Source: Methanolobus zinderi
Lineage (GTDB): Archaea; Halobacteriota; Methanosarcinia; Methanosarcinales; Methanosarcinaceae
Length of the DNA: 64,000 bases
NCBI RefSeq assembly: GCF_013388255.1
Contig: NZ_CP058215.1
Location: 1,240,001 to 1,304,000, forward strand
Reading direction: 5' to 3'
Part shown: piece after piece, positions 35,684 to 45,398 of the stretch
How positions within the stretch are numbered: the stretch's first letter is position 1
Layout: every line of letters starts with the position of its first letter
Notes under the pieces: generated by a model
What the model was told of the DNA's origin: nothing
The model's database searches: none
Seen by the model: the letters and a program-made list of their open reading frames with translations, nothing else
Position numbers and translations under genes: made by a program

Positions 35684-36094
35684 TTGGAGTTGTTCTCAGG
35701 ATCTGATAGTGCTTACTTTAAGTTATTTTCATTGCTGAAGAATGTGGATTTCGGCGAATTCTTCCACGATCTGAGGTATGTTCTTATCTTTTATGTTCTG
35801 GGCGATCTGCTTACAACCGTATTTGCTATTGAAAACGGAATGGGCTATGAAGCGAATTTTCTGATTGCAGTACTCCTTGATTATTTCGGATACTATAGCA
35901 TTGTAATACTGAAATTGATCTTCATTTCCTTTTGTTTTCTAGACTACCTGTATCTTAAAAGACGTGGTTATCGTTCCATGTGGGATATTACAAGACATAT
36001 GATAACCCTGCTGGGCATACTGGTGGTCATTAATAATCTGCTGGTAATCAGCGGTCTGTGGGTTCCGATATATAGTTTTATTTATAGTATATAA
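35684..36094 (+). CDS. Polytopic membrane protein (DUF5658-like)
   Basis: 136 residues with four membrane segments. Starts with TTG after GGTGGG. The helix beginning YVLGDLLTTVFAIENGMGYEANFL has the D-x-x-T-T ... E-x-N pattern of the DUF5658-like family. No function known. It lies upstream of, but separate from, the symporter gene. Confidence 0.65.
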   Translation: MELFSGSDSAYFKLFSLLKNVDFGEFFHDLRYVLIFYVLGDLLTTVFAIENGMGYEANFLIAVLLDYFGYYSIVILKLIFISFCFLDYLYLKRRGYRSMWDITRHMITLLGILVVINNLLVISGLWVPIYSFIYSI

Positions 36095-36159
36095 AAATCC
36101 TGAATCTACGGTTTTTTACACCAAAAACGCCTTTAATAATGAGTTGAACACTCAATAAC

Positions 36160-37605
36160 ATGTCAGGAAGATACAACTTACGCGACCCCCTATCTATTGT
36201 ACATCCCCGATCATTAAAACATCTGCATTATCAACTGAACGCACTTGTTGAAGGCAGACTATGGCTTAAGATCCTTCTCGGTATGTTCCTTGGAATTGTC
36301 ACAGGTCTTGTACTCGGTCCTTCCGCAGGCCTGATAGATCCACAGACCTCATACGTCATAGGAGAATGGCTGGCACTTCCGGGATATATCTTCCTTGCCC
36401 TGCTACAGATGATAGTCGTGCCTCTGGTGGTTGCCTCGATCATACTGGGTATTGCCGCCGGTGAGGATATGGAGCAGCTAAAAAAAGTGGGTCTGCGTAC
36501 TGTAGCATACTTCCTTGTGACCACGGCCATCGCCATAATGATCGGTCTGGGACTGGCCATGACGATCGATCCGGGTACCTACATCAGTACAGACACGGTT
36601 CAGCAGACCATGGGTTCCGAGACCGTACAGGTAGCCGAAGAAACCTTCAGCACTCCTGAAGTTGCTGACGTTCCGGGGATGATATCAACCATATTGCCTA
36701 CAAACCCTCTCGGAGCACTTGCCACGGGACAGATGCTTCAGGTTGTGATATTTTCAATAATAATAGGTGTGGCCCTGATCTCCATGGCGCCAAAGCAATC
36801 AAAGCCCTTGCTGGAACTACTTGGCTCGTTACAGGAAGTGAGCATGACGGTTGTGCGCTGGAGCATGTTGCTTGCACCAATAGCCGTATTCGGGCTAATA
36901 TGCAAGTTCACGATCAACCTTGGAGTTGAAGCATTGCTTGGAATGCTGGTATATGTAGGGACAGTACTGCTTGGACTTTTGATGTTACTGCTGTTCTATA
37001 TGCTGATAGTGGCTACCGTGGCAAGAAAGAATCCTATCAGCTTTCTCCAGTCATCCAGGGACGTATTACTGCTTGCCTTCTCCACATCAAGTTCTGCCGC
37101 TGTGATGCCCTTGTCAATCAAGACAGCTGAGGAGAAGCTTGGTGTCAGATCATCCATATCCCAGTTCGTGGTACCTCTGGGAGCAACGATAAACATGAAT
37201 GGTACGGCTCTATACCAGAGTATTGCAGCAGTCTTCCTTGCACAGGTTTTCGGAGTGGACCTTGGTTTTGGTGCACTGCTACTCCTGATGGTGACTGTTG
37301 TGGGAGCTTCCATAGGAACACCGTCTACTCCGGGAGTCGGTATTGTCATCCTGGCAATGATCTTGAGTACCGTGGGTGTGCCTACCGCCGGAATAGCTCT
37401 GATAATCGGTGTGGACAGGATTCTTGACATGAGCCGTACGGCTGTGAACGTGATAGGGGATATCGTTACCTGTGTTGTAATGGACAAATGGGTGGACGGA
37501 AAAGAGACTGCATTCGAAGAGCCTGCTGAGTTTACAAGACATGAAATGCCAAGACCTTCCATCGGGGAAGACATTGCTGTAAGTCATGCAGATCAGCAGG
37601 CATGA
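36160..37605 (+). CDS. Dicarboxylate/amino acid:cation symporter (DAACS family)
   Basis: A 481-residue secondary transporter of the glutamate/aspartate type. Signature parts: serine-rich loop FSTSSSAAVMPLS, NMNGTALYQ in TM7, the second hairpin region GTPSTPGVGIVIL and DRILDMSRTAVNVIGD in TM8, where the aspartate binds the substrate amino group and the arginine the side-chain carboxylate in GltPh/EAATs. Both residues present favour an acidic amino acid. An N-terminal ~30-residue polar extension precedes the first helix. Substrate remains a guess. Confidence 0.92.
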   Translation: MSGRYNLRDPLSIVHPRSLKHLHYQLNALVEGRLWLKILLGMFLGIVTGLVLGPSAGLIDPQTSYVIGEWLALPGYIFLALLQMIVVPLVVASIILGIAAGEDMEQLKKVGLRTVAYFLVTTAIAIMIGLGLAMTIDPGTYISTDTVQQTMGSETVQVAEETFSTPEVADVPGMISTILPTNPLGALATGQMLQVVIFSIIIGVALISMAPKQSKPLLELLGSLQEVSMTVVRWSMLLAPIAVFGLICKFTINLGVEALLGMLVYVGTVLLGLLMLLLFYMLIVATVARKNPISFLQSSRDVLLLAFSTSSSAAVMPLSIKTAEEKLGVRSSISQFVVPLGATINMNGTALYQSIAAVFLAQVFGVDLGFGALLLLMVTVVGASIGTPSTPGVGIVILAMILSTVGVPTAGIALIIGVDRILDMSRTAVNVIGDIVTCVVMDKWVDGKETAFEEPAEFTRHEMPRPSIGEDIAVSHADQQA

Positions 37606-37714
37606 TCTTACTTTTTTATCACTTCTGTTGATTGATTAATCAGGAAACACTTATAAAACACAACTATATTCTTCTTATGGTACTTTCATCAAAATAACAG
37701 ACCGAGATGTGAAA

Positions 37715-38587
37715 ATGATAGATATAGCTCTCCCCAAAGGCAGTTTAGAGGAACAGACCTTCCTTTTGTTCAAGCAGGCGGACCTCGAGATTAAAAAGAC
37801 GGACAGGGATTACAATCCTAAGATAAATGATCCCAGGATCGATAAGATCAAGATACTCAGGCCACAGGAAATTCCCGGCTATATTGCAGAGGGTTACTTC
37901 GATCTTGGAATCTCGGGACTGGACTGGGTTACCGAATCCGATTCCGATGTCGTGGAAGTGGCTGATCTGCCATACAGCAAGCAGGGTGCGGGTAACGTGA
38001 AGATCGTCATAGCAGTGCCCAAGGATGCACCAATTGAAAGTGCGAGGGATGTAAAACCCAACAGCAGGGTGACCACAGAATACCCGAAGATGACAAAGAA
38101 ATTCTTCGAAGAACGTGGCATTCCGGTGGATATACATTTCTCCTACGGTGCAACAGAGGCAAAAGTACCCGATCTCATGGATGTTGTTGTGGATCTCACA
38201 GAGACAGGATCTACCCTGCGCAAGAACGGCCTTAAGATAGTGGATATTATCATGGAATCATCCTCCAAGCTTATAGCAAACAAAAAGAGCTGGGAAGACC
38301 CTGTGAAAAGACAGGAAATAGAAGAGATAAAGACACTTCTGCTCTCTGTGATCAAGGCAAGGGGGAAGGTGCTCATTGACATGAACGTTCCTGCAGATAA
38401 GCTGGATGCGGTTATTGAGGCTCTGCCTTCCATGAAAAGGCCGACAGTATCACAACTCTACAAATCAGATTTCTATGCTGTGGAAACTGTTGTAAACAAA
38501 AATGAAGTAAACCTATTGATACCCAAACTCAAATCCCTGGGAGCCGAGGATATACTTGAGATGGATATCTCAAAGATAGTTTACTAG
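37715..38587 (+). CDS. hisG: ATP phosphoribosyltransferase (long form)
   Basis: First enzyme of histidine biosynthesis, joining ATP and PRPP. 290 residues, the long homohexameric form with the catalytic two-domain part (IALPKGSLEEQTF, GYFDLGISGLDWV, ATEAKVPDLMDVVVDLTETGSTL) and a C-terminal ACT-like regulatory domain (about residues 215-290) that in this form allows feedback by histidine. The ATG at 37715 with GAGATG upstream gives the family N-terminus; a GTG at 37709 adds two residues. It stands apart from other his genes. Confidence 0.95.
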   Translation: MIDIALPKGSLEEQTFLLFKQADLEIKKTDRDYNPKINDPRIDKIKILRPQEIPGYIAEGYFDLGISGLDWVTESDSDVVEVADLPYSKQGAGNVKIVIAVPKDAPIESARDVKPNSRVTTEYPKMTKKFFEERGIPVDIHFSYGATEAKVPDLMDVVVDLTETGSTLRKNGLKIVDIIMESSSKLIANKKSWEDPVKRQEIEEIKTLLLSVIKARGKVLIDMNVPADKLDAVIEALPSMKRPTVSQLYKSDFYAVETVVNKNEVNLLIPKLKSLGAEDILEMDISKIVY

Positions 38588-38588
38588 A

Positions 38589-38801
38589 ATGATTGAAATC
38601 TGTAAAAGAAAGGGAAAGCAAAAAGAAGTGCTTTCCTTATATTTTGACAATAACCCTGTTTTGACAATCACCCGTCCTGAAAAGGACATAACCCCACTCG
38701 CTCATACTCCATTAAAGATGAATGCTGAAAAGTGGAACGTTAATCTGCCAGTTTTTCTTGAGGGAATGAGGCAAATATGGGACAAATTAACGCTCCCATA
38801 A
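38589..38801 (+). CDS. Doubtful 70-residue ORF after hisG
   Basis: An ORF that starts one base after the hisG stop. 70 residues, basic at the N-terminus, no recognisable domain and no clear ribosome site beyond the hisG end. Composition is protein-like but evidence is weak. It could be a small translated gene of the hisG transcript or chance. Confidence 0.3.
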   Translation: MIEICKRKGKQKEVLSLYFDNNPVLTITRPEKDITPLAHTPLKMNAEKWNVNLPVFLEGMRQIWDKLTLP

Positions 38802-39088
38802 TTCTGATTTATTTTTCAGCATTTCCGGCTGGTTTATATCATACCGGATCGTTTTTTGACCGTTTTTCATTCGATCAGGTTTTTGACCTTTGAACGCAAA
38901 TTCTAGTATTAATTTGCACTATATAAATATATCTATCTTTCTATATATGTTAAGAATGATGATGATGAGGTTTAGCATTCAGTTCAATGTCTGAATTAAA
39001 AATAGAGATATATTCATCTACCTGCTCTCGGATCAAATTCATAATCAATATTCTTAAATTAAGTATTAACATTTGGAAAAAGGATATT

Positions 39089-39730
39089 ATGACCGCAGAA
39101 AGTACAAACCGGCCTGACATCAGTTATCAAAACATTGCAGGCGCACTGCTGTTTATTGCAGGTGTGATAGTATTTTTAGGGATAACCACGGCAGAGGCAG
39201 TATATCCCAGTTACAGTACATCGCAGAACATGATAAGTGATCTTGGAGCCACTGTACCACCCAACAGCATCATAGTCCAGCCTGCGGCAAGCATATTCAA
39301 TTCCACCATGATACTATCCGGTCTATGCATAATCTTTTCCGCATATTTTTTGTATCGCTCATCCGGGATGGATATATTCACCACCACATTGGCTCTTTTC
39401 GGAATTGGCGTGTTTGGTGTGGGTATATTCCCCGGAAACTTTGGCGCGATTCATGCAATATTCGCTTTGCTGGCATTTCTCTCTGGAGGTATTGCCGCAA
39501 TTGTGAGTTACAGACAGAGTTCATCTCCGCTCAATTATTTCTCGGTTATACTTGGACTTATAGCGCTTCTTGATCTGCTTCTGTACTATATCCTTGGTAT
39601 GGAAAGCCCCTTTGCCGTTCTTGGTCCCGGAGGACTTGAACGCTGGATAGCATATCCTATAGTTCTGTGGATGATCGGTTTTGGAGGATATCTGATGGGA
39701 CTGTCACAGTCACATTTTTCCGGGGAGTAA
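39089..39730 (+). CDS. DUF998 family membrane protein
   Basis: 213 residues from the ATG at 39089, which has AAAGGA just upstream; the frame is open to 38987 but the extra residues look non-coding. Six membrane segments with family parts YPSYSTSQNMISDLGA and FGVGIFPGNFGAIHAIFA. DUF998 proteins are of unknown function. The 287 bases before it are AT-rich promoter-like sequence (TATA-like ACTATATAAATATA near 38920). Confidence 0.8.
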   Translation: MTAESTNRPDISYQNIAGALLFIAGVIVFLGITTAEAVYPSYSTSQNMISDLGATVPPNSIIVQPAASIFNSTMILSGLCIIFSAYFLYRSSGMDIFTTTLALFGIGVFGVGIFPGNFGAIHAIFALLAFLSGGIAAIVSYRQSSSPLNYFSVILGLIALLDLLLYYILGMESPFAVLGPGGLERWIAYPIVLWMIGFGGYLMGLSQSHFSGE

Positions 39731-39847
39731 GAAACTCAATATCTTTTTTTCAGTTTTAACTTACGATCCGTATGCTCCCAAAATTCGAAGAGTATAAAAG
39801 CATTTAAAGCATATATAAACTGAATTTATCTTGAGGGGATAGATGAA

Positions 39848-40318
39848 ATGCCAGACGGAAAAACACATGAGATGATCAATATGGCAGTATTGATAGTTGC
39901 AGTTTCAGGACTTCTGTATCTTGCAACACTGAAAGAAGCACTTCTTATCGCCGGTTACCTGAATACATATACAATAATGACTTTTGCCGTTGCATACCTT
40001 TTTGCAACGTTCTTCCTCAGCCCGGACCTGGATATCGAGAGCAGTTCTTACAAAAGATGGGGGATATTCAGGATACTATGGTGGCCCTATAAGGTTATAT
40101 TCAAGCACAGGGGCTTCTCTCACAACCTGATACTTGGCCCGCTTTCCATAGTGATGAACCTTGCATTGATAGCCATACCTGTGCTGTTGCTTGCAGGTGT
40201 ACAACCGCAGAGTCTTCCACCTGACTTTATCATAGCCGCTGTTGCAGGAATGGTGCTATCCATGGAAGTCCATATAATTTCAGATAACTTCATATCAGGT
40301 ATAAAAGGAGCCTTCTGA
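39848..40318 (+). CDS. DUF2227 putative metal-binding membrane protein
   Basis: 156 residues with a family pattern of metal-ligand-like residues: H at the N-terminus (DGKTHEMIN), SPDLDIES, KHRGFSHNL and HIISD near the end, among three hydrophobic helices. DUF2227 relatives resemble the YdjM-like metal-dependent membrane hydrolases, so a hydrolase role is possible. ATG after GAGGGGATAGATGAA. Confidence 0.85.
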   Translation: MPDGKTHEMINMAVLIVAVSGLLYLATLKEALLIAGYLNTYTIMTFAVAYLFATFFLSPDLDIESSSYKRWGIFRILWWPYKVIFKHRGFSHNLILGPLSIVMNLALIAIPVLLLAGVQPQSLPPDFIIAAVAGMVLSMEVHIISDNFISGIKGAF

Positions 40319-40329
40319 GATTTAGGCTT

Positions 40330-40968
40330 TCAATTTTTTGGATCTTTGAAACCGACTTCAAAGTGGCTGCCATCACAGAATGGCTTATTTTTTGAAGCTC
40401 CGCATCTGCAAAGAGTGTAATGATCCTCTGTTTCGGGTTTTGAACCATCGGGATCATTTAATTTTATCCCGCCGACAACATGATAGGCACTGTCCTTTGA
40501 AACAAATATCTCCGGTTCATGTGGATAATCCCTGTAGTGTACATCGTCGATGGTATAGCTCAGAGCCCCTGAAGGACACATTCTGATCAACTTTGCTATC
40601 TCTTCAGCTTCGGCATCATTTGGATCGATTCTCGGTTCTTTTCCCTTCCTGAATACCGAAGGCAGAATCTCGACACAGTGGGCCGCATGGCTGCATACTC
40701 CCCTGTTACTGTGAATGGTAATATTCTTCCCATGGAAGGTTTCAATTCTGTCCGGGACACGATCATCTTTCTTTTCCCCTGAGAAATCGTTCTTCAGGTG
40801 TGAACCGTCGCAAAAAGGCATTTTTTTTGATTTTCCACATCTACACAGTGCCATGACCGGACCTGTCTCGATAAAGATTCCCTTTGAATTGCGAAGTGTC
40901 TTAAGATCTCTCACAATATACGGCCCGTTCTTTGAGACTTCTATAATCGGTTTATCCTGCTTATCCAC
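40330..40968 (-). CDS. Fe-S protein with two CDGSH domains around a ferredoxin-like domain
   Basis: 212 residues. First CDGSH iron-sulfur site C42, C44, C53, H57 (LCRCGKSKKMPFCDGSH); a central Fer4_19-type region with C92, C98 and C131 (GVCSHAAHC ... CPSGAL); second CDGSH site C187, C189, C198, H202. Each CDGSH motif binds a 2Fe-2S cluster by three Cys and one His. Such three-part proteins are cytoplasmic electron or cluster carriers; partners unknown. GTG start with GGGGAGATATT upstream. Convergent with the DUF2227 gene. Confidence 0.9.
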   Translation of the reverse strand: MDKQDKPIIEVSKNGPYIVRDLKTLRNSKGIFIETGPVMALCRCGKSKKMPFCDGSHLKNDFSGEKKDDRVPDRIETFHGKNITIHSNRGVCSHAAHCVEILPSVFRKGKEPRIDPNDAEAEEIAKLIRMCPSGALSYTIDDVHYRDYPHEPEIFVSKDSAYHVVGGIKLNDPDGSKPETEDHYTLCRCGASKNKPFCDGSHFEVGFKDPKN

Positions 40969-41221
40969 AATATCTCCCCTTTGAGATACTCTGTAGGCAT
41001 CGGATTTCTAGTTTTGCTCAAAATTATTGGTCTATAGATTCGATTTAGTATTACTATAATTACTATAATCCGTTTTTTAACCCATATCACTTTAACCAAA
41101 ATATATAAGTTCAATAGATTCTAATACATTATTATTAGCTTTAAAACTTATTTCATATAATAATAATCTTTAAAACTAATACTTTAAATATAATATATAT
41201 TCATCCGGTCAGGTGGAGCTT

Positions 41222-41929
41222 TTGGTCAATAGAAATACTTTGTATGCTGTTATAACAGGAGACCTTGTCGGCTCATCCGAGATAGATTATGCTTGCAGGA
41301 AGGCGGTCCTTTCATACATGCATGACTCCTTCAGGTTCCTGGAAAAAGAGATGAATTTAAAGGATGATATTCTTCTGTCTTTTGAGATATTCAGAGGTGA
41401 CAGTTTTCAGGCCGTGCTTAACCCACAGCATGCGTTGCTGGCTTCTGTGATCCTTTATCTGAAGCTGGGTATCTTTGATAGGAAAGGAGCGGACCTGTCA
41501 GTAAGGATATCGATCGGTATTGGCTCGATCGACTATCTTCCTGAATCCGGGAATATCGGAGAAGCAGACGGCATGGCTTTCCGTTTATCCGGAAAAGCCC
41601 TGGACAGCATGAAAAAAAACAATCAGTATCTGATGATAACCAGTCCTGAACCTGCACTGGATCTGCTGTTCGAATCCCAGTGTGCGTTCTTTGATTTAAC
41701 AGCAAGCAGGTGGACGGATATACAGAAAGAGATATTGCTTGGAAAACTCTCAGGTCTTACACAGGAAGAGATAGCAGCCATGAAGGGAAAGACCCAGTCT
41801 TCCGTATCACAGAGTCTCAAGGCCGCTGGATTTGATGCAATAAAGACTTTCCTTGACAACTACGAAAGCTTATTTGCGTATCCCGGTATATTCATGCAGA
41901 GTGATAAAAATGGACCCGAGCATTTTTGA
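41222..41929 (+). CDS. SatD family protein: class III cyclase-like domain + HTH
   Basis: 235 residues. Residues 7-145 are a SatD domain that I read as a class III nucleotidyl cyclase-like palm fold: ITGDLVGSS (D14), FRGDSFQAVL (D60), VRISIGIGS and GMAFRLSGKAL follow the order of the cyclase motifs. Residues about 165-205 are a sigma-70 region-4/XRE-like helix-turn-helix (LSGLTQEEIAAMKGKTQSSVSQSLK). TTG start chosen because AGGTGG lies 5 bases upstream; the GTG at 41213 sits inside that site. Its last 20 bases overlap the DUF3307 gene. The cyclase reading is an inference; the family has no established activity. Confidence 0.8.
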   Translation: MVNRNTLYAVITGDLVGSSEIDYACRKAVLSYMHDSFRFLEKEMNLKDDILLSFEIFRGDSFQAVLNPQHALLASVILYLKLGIFDRKGADLSVRISIGIGSIDYLPESGNIGEADGMAFRLSGKALDSMKKNNQYLMITSPEPALDLLFESQCAFFDLTASRWTDIQKEILLGKLSGLTQEEIAAMKGKTQSSVSQSLKAAGFDAIKTFLDNYESLFAYPGIFMQSDKNGPEHF

Positions 41930-42638
41930 TATATCCCTGCTGGCACGACTAATCCTGGCTCATTTGCTCGCTGACTTCGTGTTCCAGACCAGGTCCATGG
42001 TGGACGACCGTTTTGAAAACAGGTGGCTTTCACACTGGCTTTACATTCACGGCCTGCTTGCAGGCCTGCTTGCATATTTGCTCTCAGGTCATTATGCTTA
42101 CACAGGGCTGTTTATTGCTTACACTATCGTCCATATACTGATAGACGGCTTTAAATCAACCCGCAATGACGATCTGAAATGGTTTGTTCTGGATCAAACG
42201 GTCCATATGATCACGATTATCGCACTCTGGTCAGCAATAACAGGTCCTGAAATACTCCTGACAGGTCTCCGGTCTGCAACACTTAACATCGAGAATGTAT
42301 GGATACTAGTCGTTGCCTACACAATAGCCATCTGGCCAAGTGGTATTCTAATAGGCAAGTTTACAGAGCCCTGGCATCAGGAAAAGGACGGCACAGAAGG
42401 TGAAGGCCTGCCCAACGCCGGACTCTGGATCGGTCGTCTGGAGAGATTCCTTCTCCTGACATTTGTCCTGCTCAGCCAGTATCAGGCAATAGGTTTGCTT
42501 GTCACTGCAAAATCCATATTCAGATTCACAACTGACAGAAAGGTAAGTGAATATATTCTCATAGGCACCTTTCTAAGTTTTACTATCGCGGTTCTTGTGG
42601 GCATTGTTACAAAATGGATAATTGGCTCTGATTTCTAG
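41910..42638 (+). CDS. DUF3307 membrane protein, partner of SatD
   Basis: 242 residues with six to seven membrane segments. The N-terminus LLARLILAHLLADFVFQTRSM is the DUF3307 signature, followed by histidines and aspartates in HWLYIHG and IVHILIDG that could bind a metal. ATG at 41910 after GAGTGAT, inside the end of the satD gene, so translation is coupled. DUF3307 genes usually pair with satD. Function unknown. Confidence 0.85.
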   Translation: MDPSIFDISLLARLILAHLLADFVFQTRSMVDDRFENRWLSHWLYIHGLLAGLLAYLLSGHYAYTGLFIAYTIVHILIDGFKSTRNDDLKWFVLDQTVHMITIIALWSAITGPEILLTGLRSATLNIENVWILVVAYTIAIWPSGILIGKFTEPWHQEKDGTEGEGLPNAGLWIGRLERFLLLTFVLLSQYQAIGLLVTAKSIFRFTTDRKVSEYILIGTFLSFTIAVLVGIVTKWIIGSDF

Positions 42639-42655
42639 ATTTACTAAAATTAAGC

Positions 42656-44825
42656 CTAATATTTTCCTTCACCTTTTCTGATGGTTACAATTCCCAGATA
42701 GCCATCAACCGTAACTTCGTCTTTGTTTGCAATTATTTTTGTTGCATCAGGTATTCCGGTTACACAGGGAATCCCGTATTCACGTGCAATAATAGCACCG
42801 TGTATCAGCATTCCGCCCCTGCGCTCGACTATACCGCTGACCAATGGCACAACAAAGGTCATATTCGGATCTATGGAATCGCAGACCATGATCTCTCCGG
42901 ACTTAATGTCGAAGAGATCCTGTTTTTCGTCAATAACCCGTGCTCTTCCGGTAACTATCCCCTCACCTGCCGGCTGTCCCTGAATCTGCCTGACATTTTT
43001 CTTTTCATGCAGGGTCACATCCTCTCTGCTTATCCTCATTTTCTTTTCAGGAATGTATGCACTGTCCCTGAGCGCCTTTACAAGTTCTTCCAGTTCAAAA
43101 TTATCTTCTGGGTCAAGTTTGTCGGATCTTGCTGCTATTCTCATCTTTGCCTCGTTCAGGCTTAGGAGATACTGATGCTCTATCCTTCCCAGATGGATGT
43201 TGTCGTCATCCCTCAGGCGATAGCTGATACGTGCGATATCAAGTAATTCCTCGGCAAAGCCTTTTTCCTCTTCCTCAAAAGCGGAAATAAAAGACCTTTC
43301 CAGTTCACTGCTGTCTTCTTGATCTTGCTTTTCCTTTTCAGGATTTGAGGCCAGCTTTATTATGTGACCAAGCAGGTCTTTCCTGGTTTTGAAGATTCCC
43401 GAATGACCGAAATCCCTGAACAGCTTTTCAAGGCCTTCTGCAAAATCTCCCTCAACAACCCCATTTTTTGCTTTGTCCATGAGAGATGCATCATTTCTGA
43501 GTATACCTGCAAGTCTGTTGATACCTTCATTCCTTTTTATACTCAGCATCTCAGAACCCGAAAGCAGATCCATGAATTCGTAGGGGTTTGACGGTTTAAC
43601 CCTATCATTGTAGACCTGACCGAAGAGTCTCATGCCATGTGCAAATGGGATGAACTCGTCGGTGTAACGCTTATTCCATTCTTCATAAAGTTTTTTCCTT
43701 CGGATTATCTCTTCGGCGAGCTTATTGTCGTCCATTAATGCAGGATTGATGGATTGCAGTAATTTTGCATCACTTATCATCTCCGGGATTAATTTATCCT
43801 CTATTTTTTTGCGAAGGGTGTGTAAATTATCAATATTTCTCCTGAGTGAGAGATACCAGAGCTTTTCACTGTTCTGAGAGATTGTCACGGGTCTTGACTG
43901 CAGCACATAAATATCATCATCCCTTTTAGTCCACTCAATATCCTGAGCCAGCCCGAATTTTTTTTTCCAGTTCAAGGGCAATATAATGTATTTCCAGAAC
44001 ATCCTTTTCTTTCAGTGGAATGGTATCTGATAAGTTCTCAGGTAGTTTTTCCAGCGCCGTACCGGTCTCCTTTAATCGTACGATCTTACCCCGGACGGAC
44101 GGGCCAGAATGTCTGATTATGGATTTTTTTTCTCTGTCAACCAGCCATCTGTCTGGTTCCACATCACCATCCACCAGTCCCTTGTTCAAACCATGAACAG
44201 CTTCTATCACCATCTGGTTGTTGTTCTCAGGACCCTTGCTAAAAACAATACCCGATACTTCCCCTGCCACAAGTTCCTGGACAAGTACGGCCATACTGCT
44301 GTGATTGATATCCAGTCCCAGCTCTTCCCTGTACAGCAGAGCAGCATCCGACCAGAGAGACGCCCACACGAGCCTTATGTGTTCCATAATGGAATCAATT
44401 CCCCGAACATTGACATAGGATTCGTGAAGTCCTGCAAAGGATGTTTTTTCTGAATCCTCTCCGGGTGCAGAGGACCTGACAACAACAGCTGTATCTGAAA
44501 AGTATTTGATCAACTGCTCACGGATACCCCGGTCAAGTTCTTCAGGGATTGGTGTGTTCAGGAACATATTCCTTATTCTCAGAGATGTGTCCCACATCTC
44601 CTCCCAGCGCATGTCCTTGATATCCTTTCTTGAGAGTTCCAGTATTATCCTGCCTTTGATGGAGGTGGATTCAAGATATCTTTCATAGGCTTCCGTGGTG
44701 ATGCAGATAAAAGGAGGAACCTTCAATTCTTCTCCGGTGATCGTGTGTAATGAAAATGCCTTTGAGCCGATTAGTTTCCCGTCATTTTCCCGTATTTCTT
44801 CCATGGAAATGACAAAACCTCTCAT
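42656..44825 (-). pseudogene. PEP-utilising dikinase / rifampin-phosphotransferase-like gene, frameshifted
   Basis: Two frames on the minus strand. 44825-43935 encodes the ATP-grasp (PPDK N-terminal) domain (GSKAFSLHTI, VVVRSSAPGEDSEKTSFAG, VQELVAGEVSGIVFS) and then stops; 44002-42656 continues from DIEWTKRDDDIYVLQSRPVT through a helical middle region to the swivelling phosphohistidine domain (GGMLIHGAIIAREYGIPCVTG). Removing one A from the run of nine (T at 43958-43966 on the plus strand) gives one ~722-residue protein, reading ...LELEKKFGLAQDIEW. There is no C-terminal PEP-binding barrel, so the layout is that of rifampin phosphotransferase-like antibiotic-modifying dikinases rather than PEP synthase. 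The start overlaps the upstream oxidase-like gene (ATGA). Confidence 0.8.
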
Positions 44826-45262
44826 CTCATTTTCAACTCCACTACATTCTGGAAGCTGCTTGCAATAATATAGCTTCTGACTTCCATTCTCATAAGGGCT
44901 GAAGAGGGAGATTTTATGAAATCTCTGAGATGTGGGTGTTTTTCAAGGTAAAGTGACACGACATCATGTGTTTTCTCAATCTCAATGACGTTACCGTTTG
45001 CATTTGCAGCTATTGCATCCTTGAAATCATCTTCCTTATTGGATCTGTTATCTATCATCATGGATGCTGTCCCGGAGGAACTGAGATAGGAATATTTTCT
45101 TGTGGAAACAGGGGTCACAAAGAAGATATATCTGAGGTCAGCACTGGCTACGAATGCCACCAGATTGGTATATGGTTCATTTTTATGACAACTTGCAAGA
45201 ACTGCAAGATTCTGTTCTGTAAACAAAGTTTCAAGACTTTTTTTCAGATCACCGGCTGACAT
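44822..45262 (-). CDS. Pyridoxamine-phosphate-oxidase-like flavin protein
   Basis: 146 residues with the split-barrel fold of the PNPOx-like family (LAVLASCHKNEPYTNLVAFVAS, IFFVTPVSTRKYSYL). Members bind FMN or F420 or serve as heme-binding proteins; which is unclear. The stop overlaps the start of the PEP-utilising gene by four bases, so the two are a cotranslated pair. Confidence 0.8.
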   Translation of the reverse strand: MSAGDLKKSLETLFTEQNLAVLASCHKNEPYTNLVAFVASADLRYIFFVTPVSTRKYSYLSSSGTASMMIDNRSNKEDDFKDAIAANANGNVIEIEKTHDVVSLYLEKHPHLRDFIKSPSSALMRMEVRSYIIASSFQNVVELKMR

Positions 45263-45398
45263 TCCATACCACCTGTAATTTCTTATCCCCCAATTTCCCC
45301 TATTTTCAGATTCATTTTAGTGTATTTATCTTTTCTTGAATTCCAATCTAAAATTATTTCAGTCTGAACTTTCATATTACTATCAGGATTGGGGAATC

